From an uncultured Mycoplasmatota bacterium (GTDB taxonomy: Bacteria; Bacillota_I; Bacilli_A; RF39; UBA660), in assembly GCA_900549625.1 (NCBI GenBank), contig URPE01000003.1:1-64000 (forward strand): a stretch of 64,000 nt of DNA, given 5' to 3'. Within the stretch, counting starts at the first letter, position 1. Every line of letters begins with the position of its first letter. The notes under the pieces are model-generated. The model saw only the letters and a program-made list of their open reading frames with translations. It was not told the origin of the DNA and did not search any database. The position numbers were made by a program, and so were the translations under genes. This document shows, piece after piece, positions 54,685 to 62,551 of the stretch.

Positions 54685-54841
54685 AAAGTATGATACTTAA
54701 AGAAAATCTTTAGAAACATAGACTTTATATATTAAGAAAATATATATGACCAAAAACTTTAACCTTTGAGAATTATTGACAAATAAAAAAAATATGGTAT
54801 TATATATTGCAGTCAAAAAAAGTCCCAAAGTATCATACTTT
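54685..54841. promoter_or_regulatory. Invertible promoter segment, unit 2 (OFF orientation)
   Basis: Left repeat 54685-54699 and right repeat 54827-54841 are inverted copies (AAGTATCATACTTT shared exactly; core ATCAT). On the plus strand are TTGACA (54776-54781) and TATTAT (54798-54803, 16-bp spacer), 23 bp before the right repeat. The right repeat lies in a stem (AAAGTC / GACTTT outside it) followed by a T-rich run. Length 157 bp, slightly shorter than the other units. Confidence 0.75.
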
Positions 54842-54859
54842 AAGACTTTCTTTTTTTAA

Positions 54860-55321
54860 TTAAATTGATCTTTTATAACTTTTTTCTTGTTCCATTTTTT
54901 CATGAATTTTTGGAGCAACAACTTCCTTATTAGCTCTAATATACTCATCCCAGTTTTTGTGAGTTGGTCCAAATTCTTCTTCATAAGAAGGAACTCCCTC
55001 AACTTTAACTGAATCATCTAAAAATGGTATTGCATAACATAATCCTAAATTTCCTTGAATTTCTTCCTGAGTATAAGCACCACATCTTAATGCCATTAAT
55101 GTTCTGTTATACTTTCCCATATCCTTATTGCTACAATCACTATATAGCATCCAAATTTTTCCACTTCTAATATCCAAAGAATCAAGTAGTAAAATATCTA
55201 ATAATCCTTTTGGATTTTGTAACATTTGCATTAAAACTGTTAACGCACCTGGATTTCCTTCAGACATGACCATCATCATATCCATCATATTCATATCTCC
55301 TGTTATCTTTTCATTTCCCAT
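54860..55321 (-). CDS. Small hypothetical protein controlled by invertible promoter 3
   Basis: 153 residues, not recognised. The Met-rich start (MMDMMMVMSEGNPGALTVLM) and SLDIRSGKIWMLYSDCSNKD resemble small phage-encoded proteins of unknown function. It is alone in its unit; the start is 26 bp from the left repeat of unit 3. Confidence 0.65.
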   Translation of the reverse strand: MGNEKITGDMNMMDMMMVMSEGNPGALTVLMQMLQNPKGLLDILLLDSLDIRSGKIWMLYSDCSNKDMGKYNRTLMALRCGAYTQEEIQGNLGLCYAIPFLDDSVKVEGVPSYEEEFGPTHKNWDEYIRANKEVVAPKIHEKMEQEKSYKRSI

Positions 55322-55346
55322 CTATAATTCCCCCTTTAACTATCTT

Positions 55347-55513
55347 AAAGTTAAAAACTAAAAGAATTATAAAGAAATAGTTCTATTTTATTAAATATAC
55401 ATAAAAAAAGAATATAAGAGGTTTATATTCTTTTTTGGTCAAATTTGACAATTGCTCATTTTTATGCTAGAATACAGCACATATCAACGAGTTATCTCAA
55501 AGTTTTTAACTTT
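55347..55513. promoter_or_regulatory. Invertible promoter segment, unit 3 (OFF orientation)
   Basis: Left repeat 55347-55361 and right repeat 55499-55513 are inverted copies (AGTTTTTAACTTT shared exactly; core TTTTA). On the plus strand are TTGACA (55445-55450), a 17-bp spacer and TAGAAT (55468-55473), 25 bp before the right repeat. The promoter is almost identical to that of unit 1. A hairpin AAGAATATAA / TTTATATTCTT with T runs (about 55407-55436) upstream of it may insulate against read-through. The right repeat is in a stem followed by TTTTTTT. Length 167 bp. Confidence 0.8.
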
Positions 55514-55522
55514 GAGATTTTT

Positions 55523-56878
55523 TTATCTTCCATATCTTTTATTAAATTTTTCTATCTGTGATAATGGTCTATTAGTCTTTCTTAAAACTTTTTCTGAATC
55601 TGTATTTTGTTCCAAACCTTGTCTATAAGTTTCAACATTTCTTATTTCATCATAACTAACAGTTCTTCCACTTAATAAATCAAATATTGATTCTCCTAAT
55701 ACGACATCTTGTTCTCCGAAATATAAATGTTTTATTACCGAATTTGCTATATAGCCTTTAGAAAAATAGACATCTAATTCTAAAGCTGTAGGCATTGGTT
55801 GATTTATATTTGATAGTGTTGGAATAGTAATATTCAAAGAATTATTTTTTATTTCTGTTGAATATTTATGTGAATGACCATGTAATATTATTGGTGCTGT
55901 TGTTTGACGCATTCCACCAGCTTCAATATGATGATACAAATGAATTTTGTCATTTTTCAAATTAATTCCAGTATTGTTATAGCCCCCAATAACAATATCG
56001 TGTCTAAAATTATTACACATTTCTATTATATCCAAAGAGGCTGTGTTAAAGGCACTTATATCATGATCTCCAGCAACACTAAATGTTAAAATACTTTTAT
56101 CTTGAGGATAATTTTTTATAAAATACTCTATTTGTTCATATAAATCAGATATTTTTTGTGTTCCTCTAGTAAATGTTCCATCTATAAGATCTCCACCACA
56201 CAAAATAATATTTATACCATTCTTTATACAATAATTATAAGCACGATCTATAAGATCAATTCTTTCTAATTCATTTCCAAAATGTAAATCTGATATTAAT
56301 AAAAATTTCATACTATTTTCATTTGTATCAGTAATAATAGTTCTATCTTGTTTAGCATCCATATAATTTTTTAAATCTTGCATTGTTGAAACATTACTAT
56401 ACTTTATAGAACCATCAGAATAATATTTTCTACTATGTCGTATACCTCTATTTTTTAATTTTAATAATTCATCATATAATTGGCTAGATGAAATATTAAG
56501 ACTCTCACATATTTCCCTATTATTTTTTCCTACTTTCAATAATTGCAATAATTGAGCCGAATAATCAACAACTTCTATTTCTGGTTTTTGTTGTACCAAT
56601 CTATTATCTTGTTCTACTGACTTAGGCAAATCTACTGAATCAGTATTCTCAGAATCTTTAGAAAGTAATCTTTTCATCTTAGGAACTATAGTTCCATAAT
56701 ACTTTTCACTATTTTCCTTACTCCAATTCTTTTGTGGTGATGGATTATGTAAATCATTTCCAAATCTGGATCTGATAATTAACTTTTCATCAATAGACAA
56801 TCCATATATCATATCATCAATTTGCTTTTCAGTATAATCACTAAAATATTCATATACTGTTTGTAATTTTCTTCCCAT
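55523..56878 (-). CDS. HTH-calcineurin-like metallophosphoesterase controlled by invertible promoter 4
   Basis: 451 residues. The N-terminal helical region includes a possible helix-turn-helix (NREICESLNISSSQLYDELL, about 115-140). The phosphoesterase domain (about 185-385) has ISDLHFGN, LCGGDLIDG, VAGDHDIS (the family's usual GNHD) and LHGHSHKYS, so all metal-binding positions are present. It could act on nucleotides, nucleic acid or phosphoprotein. The start is 25 bp from the left repeat of unit 4. Confidence 0.85.
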   Translation of the reverse strand: MGRKLQTVYEYFSDYTEKQIDDMIYGLSIDEKLIIRSRFGNDLHNPSPQKNWSKENSEKYYGTIVPKMKRLLSKDSENTDSVDLPKSVEQDNRLVQQKPEIEVVDYSAQLLQLLKVGKNNREICESLNISSSQLYDELLKLKNRGIRHSRKYYSDGSIKYSNVSTMQDLKNYMDAKQDRTIITDTNENSMKFLLISDLHFGNELERIDLIDRAYNYCIKNGINIILCGGDLIDGTFTRGTQKISDLYEQIEYFIKNYPQDKSILTFSVAGDHDISAFNTASLDIIEMCNNFRHDIVIGGYNNTGINLKNDKIHLYHHIEAGGMRQTTAPIILHGHSHKYSTEIKNNSLNITIPTLSNINQPMPTALELDVYFSKGYIANSVIKHLYFGEQDVVLGESIFDLLSGRTVSYDEIRNVETYRQGLEQNTDSEKVLRKTNRPLSQIEKFNKRYGR

Positions 56879-56902
56879 AATAACCCCCTTCGAATGTTTC
56901 TT

Positions 56903-57069
56903 AAAGTTTAAAACTAAATGAAATATTAGAATTTGGGTTTTATTATCGAAGTTTTATACTATATTTTTTCAATTATATATTGTTCCAATTTTGTCAGATT
57001 TGACAAAATTATACTTATATGATAGTATATACGCTATGTTTACGGATGAATCTCAAAGTTTTAAACTTT
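56903..57069. promoter_or_regulatory. Invertible promoter segment, unit 4 (OFF orientation)
   Basis: Left repeat 56903-56917 and right repeat 57055-57069 are inverted copies (AGTTTTAAACTTT shared exactly; core TTTAA). On the plus strand are TTGACA (57000-57005), a 17-bp spacer and TAGTAT (57023-57028), 26 bp before the right repeat. The right repeat forms a stem with TCTC / GAGA arms, and a second hairpin with a T run follows (about 57076-57112). Length 167 bp. Confidence 0.8.
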
Positions 57070-57085
57070 GAGAAAAAAATAAATC

Positions 57086-57568
57086 TCAACTATTGGGATT
57101 TATTTTTTTTGTTAACTTTTTAGGAAGATTGTCGGTTGTATCATATAAAGCTTGATTTAGTATATTAATATCAAAATCAAAATCATTATATCCTTGCAAA
57201 CATGTAGATACATATTTTTTTGATGGAATATGATAATTATAACTTTTATTCATTATATAAATAAGAGCTTTTTTCTTTTTTCCTTCTACTTGTATTGGAA
57301 TATAAAATTTAGAATATGAGTTAGGATAACCTTCATAATCATCTAAAGAAAGAATATCAAAGTATGAAACTTCGAATAATCCTAATGGTACTTCTGATCC
57401 TTTAGATTTTTCTATAGTTAAATATGCAAAATTGTCAGCTAATCCTTTATACACTAATCTATAATCTTTTAAATTCATTTTGCCTATCGGCTTTGCTGTT
57501 GGACACCTATATTTCATTTGTTCCAAATTCAGATTACTTCCATACGCCAAATAATATTTTTTAAACAT
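57086..57568 (-). CDS. AIG2-like gamma-glutamylcyclotransferase
   Basis: 160 residues from the ATG at 57568 (AGGTGTGAT ribosome binding site). The substrate-binding YLAYGSNLNLEQM and the catalytic Glu in SLDDYEGYP are present. The family cyclises gamma-glutamyl amines to 5-oxoproline. It lies 10 bp after the amidoligase gene. Amidoligase and AIG2 pairs are known from comparative genomics to occur together, one making and one removing gamma-glutamyl amide bonds. Confidence 0.88.
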   Translation of the reverse strand: MFKKYYLAYGSNLNLEQMKYRCPTAKPIGKMNLKDYRLVYKGLADNFAYLTIEKSKGSEVPLGLFEVSYFDILSLDDYEGYPNSYSKFYIPIQVEGKKKKALIYIMNKSYNYHIPSKKYVSTCLQGYNDFDFDINILNQALYDTTDNLPKKLTKKINPNS

Positions 57569-57578
57569 ATTATCACAC

Positions 57579-58577
57579 CTACTTAATAAATTTCTTAGCC
57601 CTTGCAGCTGTTTTAATACCATAATTTTCTTGAAAATCCTTTAAATATTGTCTTAAAAAATACATTTTATCTACATTATTATCAAATACTAAATCAACAA
57701 ATTCTAGTGCATTCTTTAAATTAACTTCATTATATAAAAATTCATTACCTGAATATGATAAATATTCATGAGTAAGCTTATAATCTAAAAAATCTTCATC
57801 CATAGCTTTATCCCTAGATGACAATAACATCTTTGATAAAGTATTAATATTATTTTGCCATACTACTTCATTTGTTGTTGCGTTTGGGCTTCTAAATTCC
57901 AGTGTATTTTTACCATATCTATACCATGGATCACAAAAATCAACATTACAAAAGTTCAAGGCTGCATATCTTTCATTGGTTTGTAAATTCCAGCGAATAT
58001 CAGATATTGAATTTGCCTTACTTATATCAGACATTCTATTATAAATTAAATCTGCTGTTGGTGGAGCATATTTAAATAACTTTTTTCTACCACTAATTTT
58101 ATCTCCATATATAAATCTAAACAAAACATTTTCATAAGCCGTATATAATTTGAGAAAACATTTCCATGCTTCTACATCTTCTCCTAATATACTTGCACCA
58201 ATATGAATATGCCCACCTGCATTATGCAATGTATCTGCTTTTCTTTTTGAAAGATGTTCACAAACTTTCTTTAGTTCTTTCCAATACCTAATATTATCTG
58301 ACATAACAGGTGATGTAATTTCGCCACCAGAACTTAATGAACCATCACTTTTTGAATTCCAATCTCTTAGATTTTTTGCTATAAAGTTGTCTGTTAACGA
58401 TTTTAAAATACCTTCATACTCTATTTCGATTCCAAATGTTACATCATTAGGCAAATTTAATGTATCTCTATATTCTAAAAAATAACGGTTAGTTTCTACC
58501 AATAAATTTTGTAAATCTACTCCTCTTAAAAATGAAAAATTATCATTTCTTTTTTGATTCATAAATGTATTATTCAT
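57579..58577 (-). CDS. Amidoligase (glutamine-synthetase-like COOH-NH2 ligase)
   Basis: 332 residues. Family motifs include VTFGIEIEYEG, SDGSLSSGGEITSPV, the histidine-rich LHNAGGHIHIGASIL and NTLEFRSPN near the C-terminus. The family joins a carboxylate and an amine using ATP, often with glutamyl groups of peptides or proteins. Third gene of the only unit whose promoter points at its genes here. Confidence 0.85.
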   Translation of the reverse strand: MNNTFMNQKRNDNFSFLRGVDLQNLLVETNRYFLEYRDTLNLPNDVTFGIEIEYEGILKSLTDNFIAKNLRDWNSKSDGSLSSGGEITSPVMSDNIRYWKELKKVCEHLSKRKADTLHNAGGHIHIGASILGEDVEAWKCFLKLYTAYENVLFRFIYGDKISGRKKLFKYAPPTADLIYNRMSDISKANSISDIRWNLQTNERYAALNFCNVDFCDPWYRYGKNTLEFRSPNATTNEVVWQNNINTLSKMLLSSRDKAMDEDFLDYKLTHEYLSYSGNEFLYNEVNLKNALEFVDLVFDNNVDKMYFLRQYLKDFQENYGIKTAARAKKFIK

Positions 58578-58590
58578 TTTACTATCACCC

Positions 58591-59445
58591 TTATATTCTT
58601 CTTAATTTATAAGAATATCCATCAATACTACTATTATTATCATTGTTTAGCATTGACAAATTTTCTTGTTTCATTTTTAAAATTTTTTTCATTGTATCTA
58701 ACTCTTCTTTATTTATTTTTCTAAAAGAAGGTTCATATTCTCTCAATTTATCTCTCATATATGTCTTTACAAATATTTTTTCTAAAAGTCTAACATTATT
58801 ACCATAGGATAATACTAAAACTATATACCATAAAGAATGCCAAAAATTTTCACTTTTTGTTTCTAATCTTGTAATAGTTTCTTCTTCAGATTCTGAATGA
58901 TCAATCACAATTATTGCATCAGAATTATATATTTGATCTTCTGGATTTAAAGCGTTTTTCTTTACTGTTTTTATATCAGTTATGACTAAAGCATTATCTA
59001 TATCATCTTTTGTCATTTCTAGAATCTTCTCTTTATTTTCTAAATCAATATCATCATTCAATCTATATGAAGTAACAGTTCTTTCATAAAGACCTTGTTC
59101 ATTTACAATCCATCCAGTTGAATATTCTATTAATTCATCATCATAATCGAAATCATAAGATAAGTGTTCAAGATGAATTCCACTAGAAGTGTCTATAGTT
59201 TCAATACCAGCTTTTTCAACAATTTCATCTACACGAAATGGTGCATTTCCTTTTGATGTTTGTGCATTAGCAATAATCATTGCTACTATAATAAACGGAA
59301 GAGCATAATCTACTGCTATACCACTTTTTATTAACGATCTCACTACTGCATTACGAATATTATATAATTTTCTATGTTCTATTTTGTTTTGCAATCTATT
59401 AGCATCTTTTGTTAGTTTTTTCATTAACTCATTATTATCTATCAT
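58591..59445 (-). CDS. Two-segment membrane protein of the amidoligase cassette
   Basis: About 284 residues from the ATG at 59445 (ribosome binding site GAAGGGT). N-terminal coiled coil, a membrane segment (VDYALPFIIVAMIIANA), an external domain and a second membrane segment near SLWYIVLVLSYG, followed by a cytoplasmic coil. The PFRVDEI after the first segment matches PFHTDEI in the next gene, so the two are paralogues. Confidence 0.75.
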   Translation of the reverse strand: MIDNNELMKKLTKDANRLQNKIEHRKLYNIRNAVVRSLIKSGIAVDYALPFIIVAMIIANAQTSKGNAPFRVDEIVEKAGIETIDTSSGIHLEHLSYDFDYDDELIEYSTGWIVNEQGLYERTVTSYRLNDDIDLENKEKILEMTKDDIDNALVITDIKTVKKNALNPEDQIYNSDAIIVIDHSESEEETITRLETKSENFWHSLWYIVLVLSYGNNVRLLEKIFVKTYMRDKLREYEPSFRKINKEELDTMKKILKMKQENLSMLNNDNNSSIDGYSYKLRRI

Positions 59446-60325
59446 TGTTTTTACCCTTCTTTGTTCTTGAAAGAGATAAAATTTTTTCATTTGTTAATGC
59501 TAATTCTTCTTGCATTGGTTTGATTGCCTTAATTCTATAATTATAATCATTATTAGTACGCTTTAATTCCCATAAATATTCAAAATCCCTGAAATAAGCA
59601 ATAGTTCCACCTATTCCTAGTCCAAGAATAAGCTCAACAATAGTAATAACAACATTTTTTAAATCTGTTTCATTATATTTTAGAGTGTCATTTTTATCTA
59701 ACATGTGCAAACTAGCTTCAAAAAAATAGTCCATTTTTTCTGTTTCATCAATGCTATTAACTGTTTGTTTCTCCTCTTTATAATCCTTTAGATTTTCTTC
59801 TATATATGAATAATCCTCTTCTAAAACAGCATTAAATAATTCTAATGAATTTAATTTATCTATATCATATTCTCTTTTATAACGAGTATACTGACTATTC
59901 TCATATTTCCATGGAGTATATATAGTTAATTCATTTGATGGTAAATTGTCGTCAAGCAACCCATTTGTTCTATATGATTCATCCATAGTTACATAGCCAT
60001 TTGTTTGATAATCTAAATCATATAATTTATATTTAGTAATTTCATCAGTATGAAATGGTAAGCCTCCACCAAACATTTTAAATACGCCAACAGTTAATCC
60101 TGCTGTAATTACAAAAGGTGCAACAAAATTACAAGTATTACCAAATATTTTTAAATTCCTTATATTTAGTTGTTTAAAATTTTCTACTCTTTGCTCTGCA
60201 ATTTGCTTTTCTAATTGAATTGTTTTTTCTCTTAAATCTTGAAGTTCTTTAATTTGACTTTTTCTTTCTTTTATTCTTCTTTGCTCTGATTGTTGTTTTT
60301 GTTTTCTAGTTTTTCGATTGCTCAT
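59435..60325 (-). CDS. Two-segment membrane protein, first gene of the amidoligase cassette
   Basis: About 296 residues from the ATG at 60325 with AAAAGGGGG upstream. Long basic N-terminal coiled coil, a membrane segment (NFVAPFVITAGLTVGVF), an external domain of ~150 residues and a second segment (VVITIVELILGLGIGGTIAYF). Paralogue of the following gene. The pair may form a membrane target or export partner for amidoligase products (inference). The start is 23 bp from the left repeat of unit 5. Confidence 0.75.
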   Translation of the reverse strand: MSNRKTRKQKQQSEQRRIKERKSQIKELQDLREKTIQLEKQIAEQRVENFKQLNIRNLKIFGNTCNFVAPFVITAGLTVGVFKMFGGGLPFHTDEITKYKLYDLDYQTNGYVTMDESYRTNGLLDDNLPSNELTIYTPWKYENSQYTRYKREYDIDKLNSLELFNAVLEEDYSYIEENLKDYKEEKQTVNSIDETEKMDYFFEASLHMLDKNDTLKYNETDLKNVVITIVELILGLGIGGTIAYFRDFEYLWELKRTNNDYNYRIKAIKPMQEELALTNEKILSLSRTKKGKNNDR

Positions 60326-60347
60326 TTTAAGTCCCCCTTTTATTCTC

Positions 60348-60514
60348 AAAGTGCATTACTTTATGATAATCGCTTTGAATGCACTATATAATATCATAAA
60401 TTCATAAAAAGTCAAGTTTTGGAAGAAACATTATGATTATTGAAACTGGTCAGCTGAAAAGAAAATCCCCTTTTTTATGTGGTATATGAATCTGTTCTCA
60501 AAGTAATGCACTTA
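60348..60514. promoter_or_regulatory. Invertible promoter segment, unit 5 (promoter toward genes: ON)
   Basis: Left repeat 60348-60362 and right repeat 60500-60514 are inverted copies (AAAGTAATGCACTT shared exactly; core AATGC). Here the promoter is on the minus strand: TTGACT (60410-60415), a 16-bp spacer and TATTAT (60388-60393), 25 bp from the left repeat. This is the mirror image of units 1-4 with the same 167 bp length. No comparable plus-strand promoter sits 23-26 bp before the right repeat. The amidoligase cassette should therefore be expressed in the assembled orientation. Confidence 0.8.
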
Positions 60515-60537
60515 AAGTAATTATTAAAAGAAAAATG

Positions 60538-60566
60538 AGCATAGTTAGAGTAAATCCAACTATGCT
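60538..60566. terminator. Terminator between the recombinase gene and unit 5
   Basis: Stem AGCATAGTT (60538-60546) / AACTATGCT (60558-60566) directly after the recombinase stop codon. It has weak T tracts on both sides, so it may work in both directions and shield unit 5 from recombinase transcription. Confidence 0.6.
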
Positions 60567-61661
60567 TTATTTGTAAAATGGTTTTAATTGATTCATCATT
60601 AAAACTTTATTTTCATAATTTGGGTGAACATATCTTTCTAATGTTATTTTGACGCTTGAGTGTCCCAATATTTCACTTAATGTTTTAGGATCACATCCGT
60701 TTTCAATACATCTTGTTGCAAAAGTATGTCTTAATGCGTGAAAATTATACTTTTCTAATTCAATAGAGGTAAGGATTTTTTTATATCTGTTAAAAAAAGT
60801 TCTTGATTCAACAAATTTTTCTGTTCCAGATATTAAAAATGTATTTGGTGTTGCATCAACAGATAATTCTTTTAGTGTAGGAATAATAAAATCTGGTATT
60901 GGTATTTCTCTTATTGATGATGCAGATTTTGGTTCATCAATAATAACAATAGTTTTTTTCTTAGGGTTCTCTTCTGGATTTTTAATTCTTACTAAAGTTT
61001 TCTTTATATTTATTTTTTTATTATTTAAATCAATATTTTTCCATTGGAGAGCACATAATTCACCAATTCTCAATCCAGTATATAAACATAGATAAATACC
61101 AAAAGTTGTTTCATTTAGATTAGACATCAATTCTTTTTCTAGTATTAATTGTTCTTCCTTCTTTAAAATTTGTATTTCTGTTTTTGGTACTTTTGGCATA
61201 GGAATTTTTATATTAATATCCCCTGTTTTCAAAATTTGTTGTAATATTATTAATATATCTTTGACACTTTTAGCTGCCAATCCCTCATCAAGTAATTCAG
61301 CCGTAAATTTATTTATAATATCTAGTGATATTGTTTTTTTCTTAACTTTTGCAAACTTAGGAATTATTCTTGATTTTAGAGTATATTGATAATTTGAAAA
61401 GGTCGATTTTTTATTTTTAATTTTTGAATTGTTCATCCACAAATTAATATCATAACCAATATAATTTTTATCAAATATCAATAAATCATTATTTTGAAAT
61501 AATTCTTCTATTTTGTTTTTGTAATTCTCAACTACTTCTTCCTCATTACTACCGTAAACAGATTTGTAATTAGATGTCCCATCATCCCTGTAACCATAAT
61601 GAAATCTAATTTCAAACCTTCCATCCTTTCTCGAATAAATGTTTTCAATGTCTTCTTTCAT
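60567..61661 (-). CDS. Tyrosine recombinase, candidate invertase of the promoter segments
   Basis: About 364 residues from the ATG at 61661 (GAAAGGAG ribosome binding site). An N-terminal arm-binding-type domain is followed by a SAM-like core-binding domain and the catalytic domain with R in TGLRIGELCALQW, K near PKSASSIREIP, H-x-x-R in FHALRHTFATR, H in LGHSSVKITL and Tyr in ERYVHP. The full active site is present. It resembles Tn916-type integrases. It lies directly beside unit 5. The AAAGT-N5-ACTTT sites fit a tyrosine recombinase with about a 7-bp overlap region, so I propose it inverts all five promoters. Alternatively it is the integrase of a nested element. Confidence 0.92.
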   Translation of the reverse strand: MKEDIENIYSRKDGRFEIRFHYGYRDDGTSNYKSVYGSNEEEVVENYKNKIEELFQNNDLLIFDKNYIGYDINLWMNNSKIKNKKSTFSNYQYTLKSRIIPKFAKVKKKTISLDIINKFTAELLDEGLAAKSVKDILIILQQILKTGDINIKIPMPKVPKTEIQILKKEEQLILEKELMSNLNETTFGIYLCLYTGLRIGELCALQWKNIDLNNKKINIKKTLVRIKNPEENPKKKTIVIIDEPKSASSIREIPIPDFIIPTLKELSVDATPNTFLISGTEKFVESRTFFNRYKKILTSIELEKYNFHALRHTFATRCIENGCDPKTLSEILGHSSVKITLERYVHPNYENKVLMMNQLKPFYK

Positions 61662-61689
61662 AAATTTTCTCCTTTCGCACAATATAATA

Positions 61690-61775
61690 CATTTATCTTC
61701 GTAGTTTAAAAAAATTAGTTACTGCTGAATTAAATATTGTTGTATATTAAAATCACATTACAATCGCCTCCTTTA
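61690..61775 (-). promoter_or_regulatory. Recombinase leader with strong ribosome binding site and minimal ORF
   Basis: On the minus strand AAAGGAGG is followed 8 nt later by ATG-TGA, and by an overlapping 8-codon frame starting GTG. No excisionase-sized gene is present. It may be a leader-peptide type control or the remnant of an excisionase gene. Weak evidence. Confidence 0.3.
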
Positions 61776-61787
61776 ATAGATAAAAAA

Positions 61788-61845
61788 AGAACTCATTAAG
61801 AGTCCTTAAAAACAAAAAAATGCCATCTAATGATGACATTTAATA
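61788..61845 (-). terminator. Two hairpins ending the XRE regulator transcript
   Basis: On the minus strand, AATGTCATC / GATGGCATT followed by TTTTTTTG, and further on GGACTC / GAGTTC followed by TTTTTTT. Tandem intrinsic terminators between the regulator and the recombinase gene. Confidence 0.65.
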
Positions 61846-61889
61846 TACATATTACTTTTTAATATAATGATTTTTATTTAGAACAGAAT

Positions 61890-62339
61890 TTAAGATATAA
61901 TATCTGGATTATCAGTTCTTCCTAAAATATAATCGACAGATTTATTATAGAATTGAGCAATTATAACTACCTTCAATGTTGTTGGTTTTCTATCACCAAC
62001 TTCAAAATGTGAATAAGTTTGTTGAGCAAATCCGAGTTTTTCAGATACTTGTTCCTGAGATAGTTTAGCATCTTTTCTTAACTTAGCAAGTCTTTCACTA
62101 AATAAAGTCCAATCAACAAGCAAATCCCTATCTGGAGTATTTTTATTTCTTGTTAATCCTAACATATAATCAAATGTAACTTTATAATAATTTGCTAATA
62201 CATTTGCTTGTTCTACTGGCATATCGTTAATTTCATTCTCCCACTTAGAATATGTATTTCTTTTTACTTTTAAAATATTAGCAATATCTCCTTGCCTTTT
62301 ATCTTTTTCTATCCTCAACTCTTCAAATCTAGCCGTCAT
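61890..62339 (-). CDS. Tandem double-HTH XRE-family regulator
   Basis: About 149 residues from the ATG at 62339 (AGGTGAT ribosome binding site). Two complete XRE helix-turn-helix domains: RQGDIANILKVKRNTYSKWE and LSQEQVSEKLGFAQQTYSHFE, each followed by a FDYMLGLT / VDYILGRT ending. Two domains in one chain would act like a covalent dimer on a palindrome. It is next to the tyrosine recombinase and probably controls it. Confidence 0.85.
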   Translation of the reverse strand: MTARFEELRIEKDKRQGDIANILKVKRNTYSKWENEINDMPVEQANVLANYYKVTFDYMLGLTRNKNTPDRDLLVDWTLFSERLAKLRKDAKLSQEQVSEKLGFAQQTYSHFEVGDRKPTTLKVVIIAQFYNKSVDYILGRTDNPDIIS

Positions 62340-62382
62340 TGCAATCACCTACATATTATTTTAAAGTAATTGCAACTAATTA

Positions 62383-62411
62383 TTGACTTTTGGGACGCTA
62401 TGGGGTAAAAT
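62383..62411 (+). promoter_or_regulatory. Possible plus-strand promoter with GTATG repeats
   Basis: TTGACT (62383-62388), a 17-bp spacer and TAAAAT (62406-62411), followed by repeated GTATG units (about 62413-62432). The nearest plus-strand gene is 450 bp away, so its target is unclear. It could make an RNA antisense to the 62552 regulator. Confidence 0.35.
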
Positions 62412-62551
62412 TAGTATGTAGTAAAGTATGCAGTATAATATCAAATGGGAAAATACCATATTGATTTATATTGCATTTTTTTATTATAATTTTACTGTTA
62501 AAGAATGGAGGTGAAATAGATTATTTCGTATATTAGGGCATAAAAAAACTT

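Noticed and set aside
51855..57112. Short plus-strand RNAs as antisense regulators of the adjacent mRNA leaders
   Set aside because: The short RNA and the mRNA leader of each unit contain the same core sequence in the same sense, so they are not complementary outside the palindromic arms. Inverted DNA repeats explain the identity better.
51855..60514. Repeats as simple repressor operators for one regulator
   Set aside because: An operator would not need a different core in each unit that is identical in both copies of a pair, nor a mirrored promoter in unit 5. Not fully excluded.
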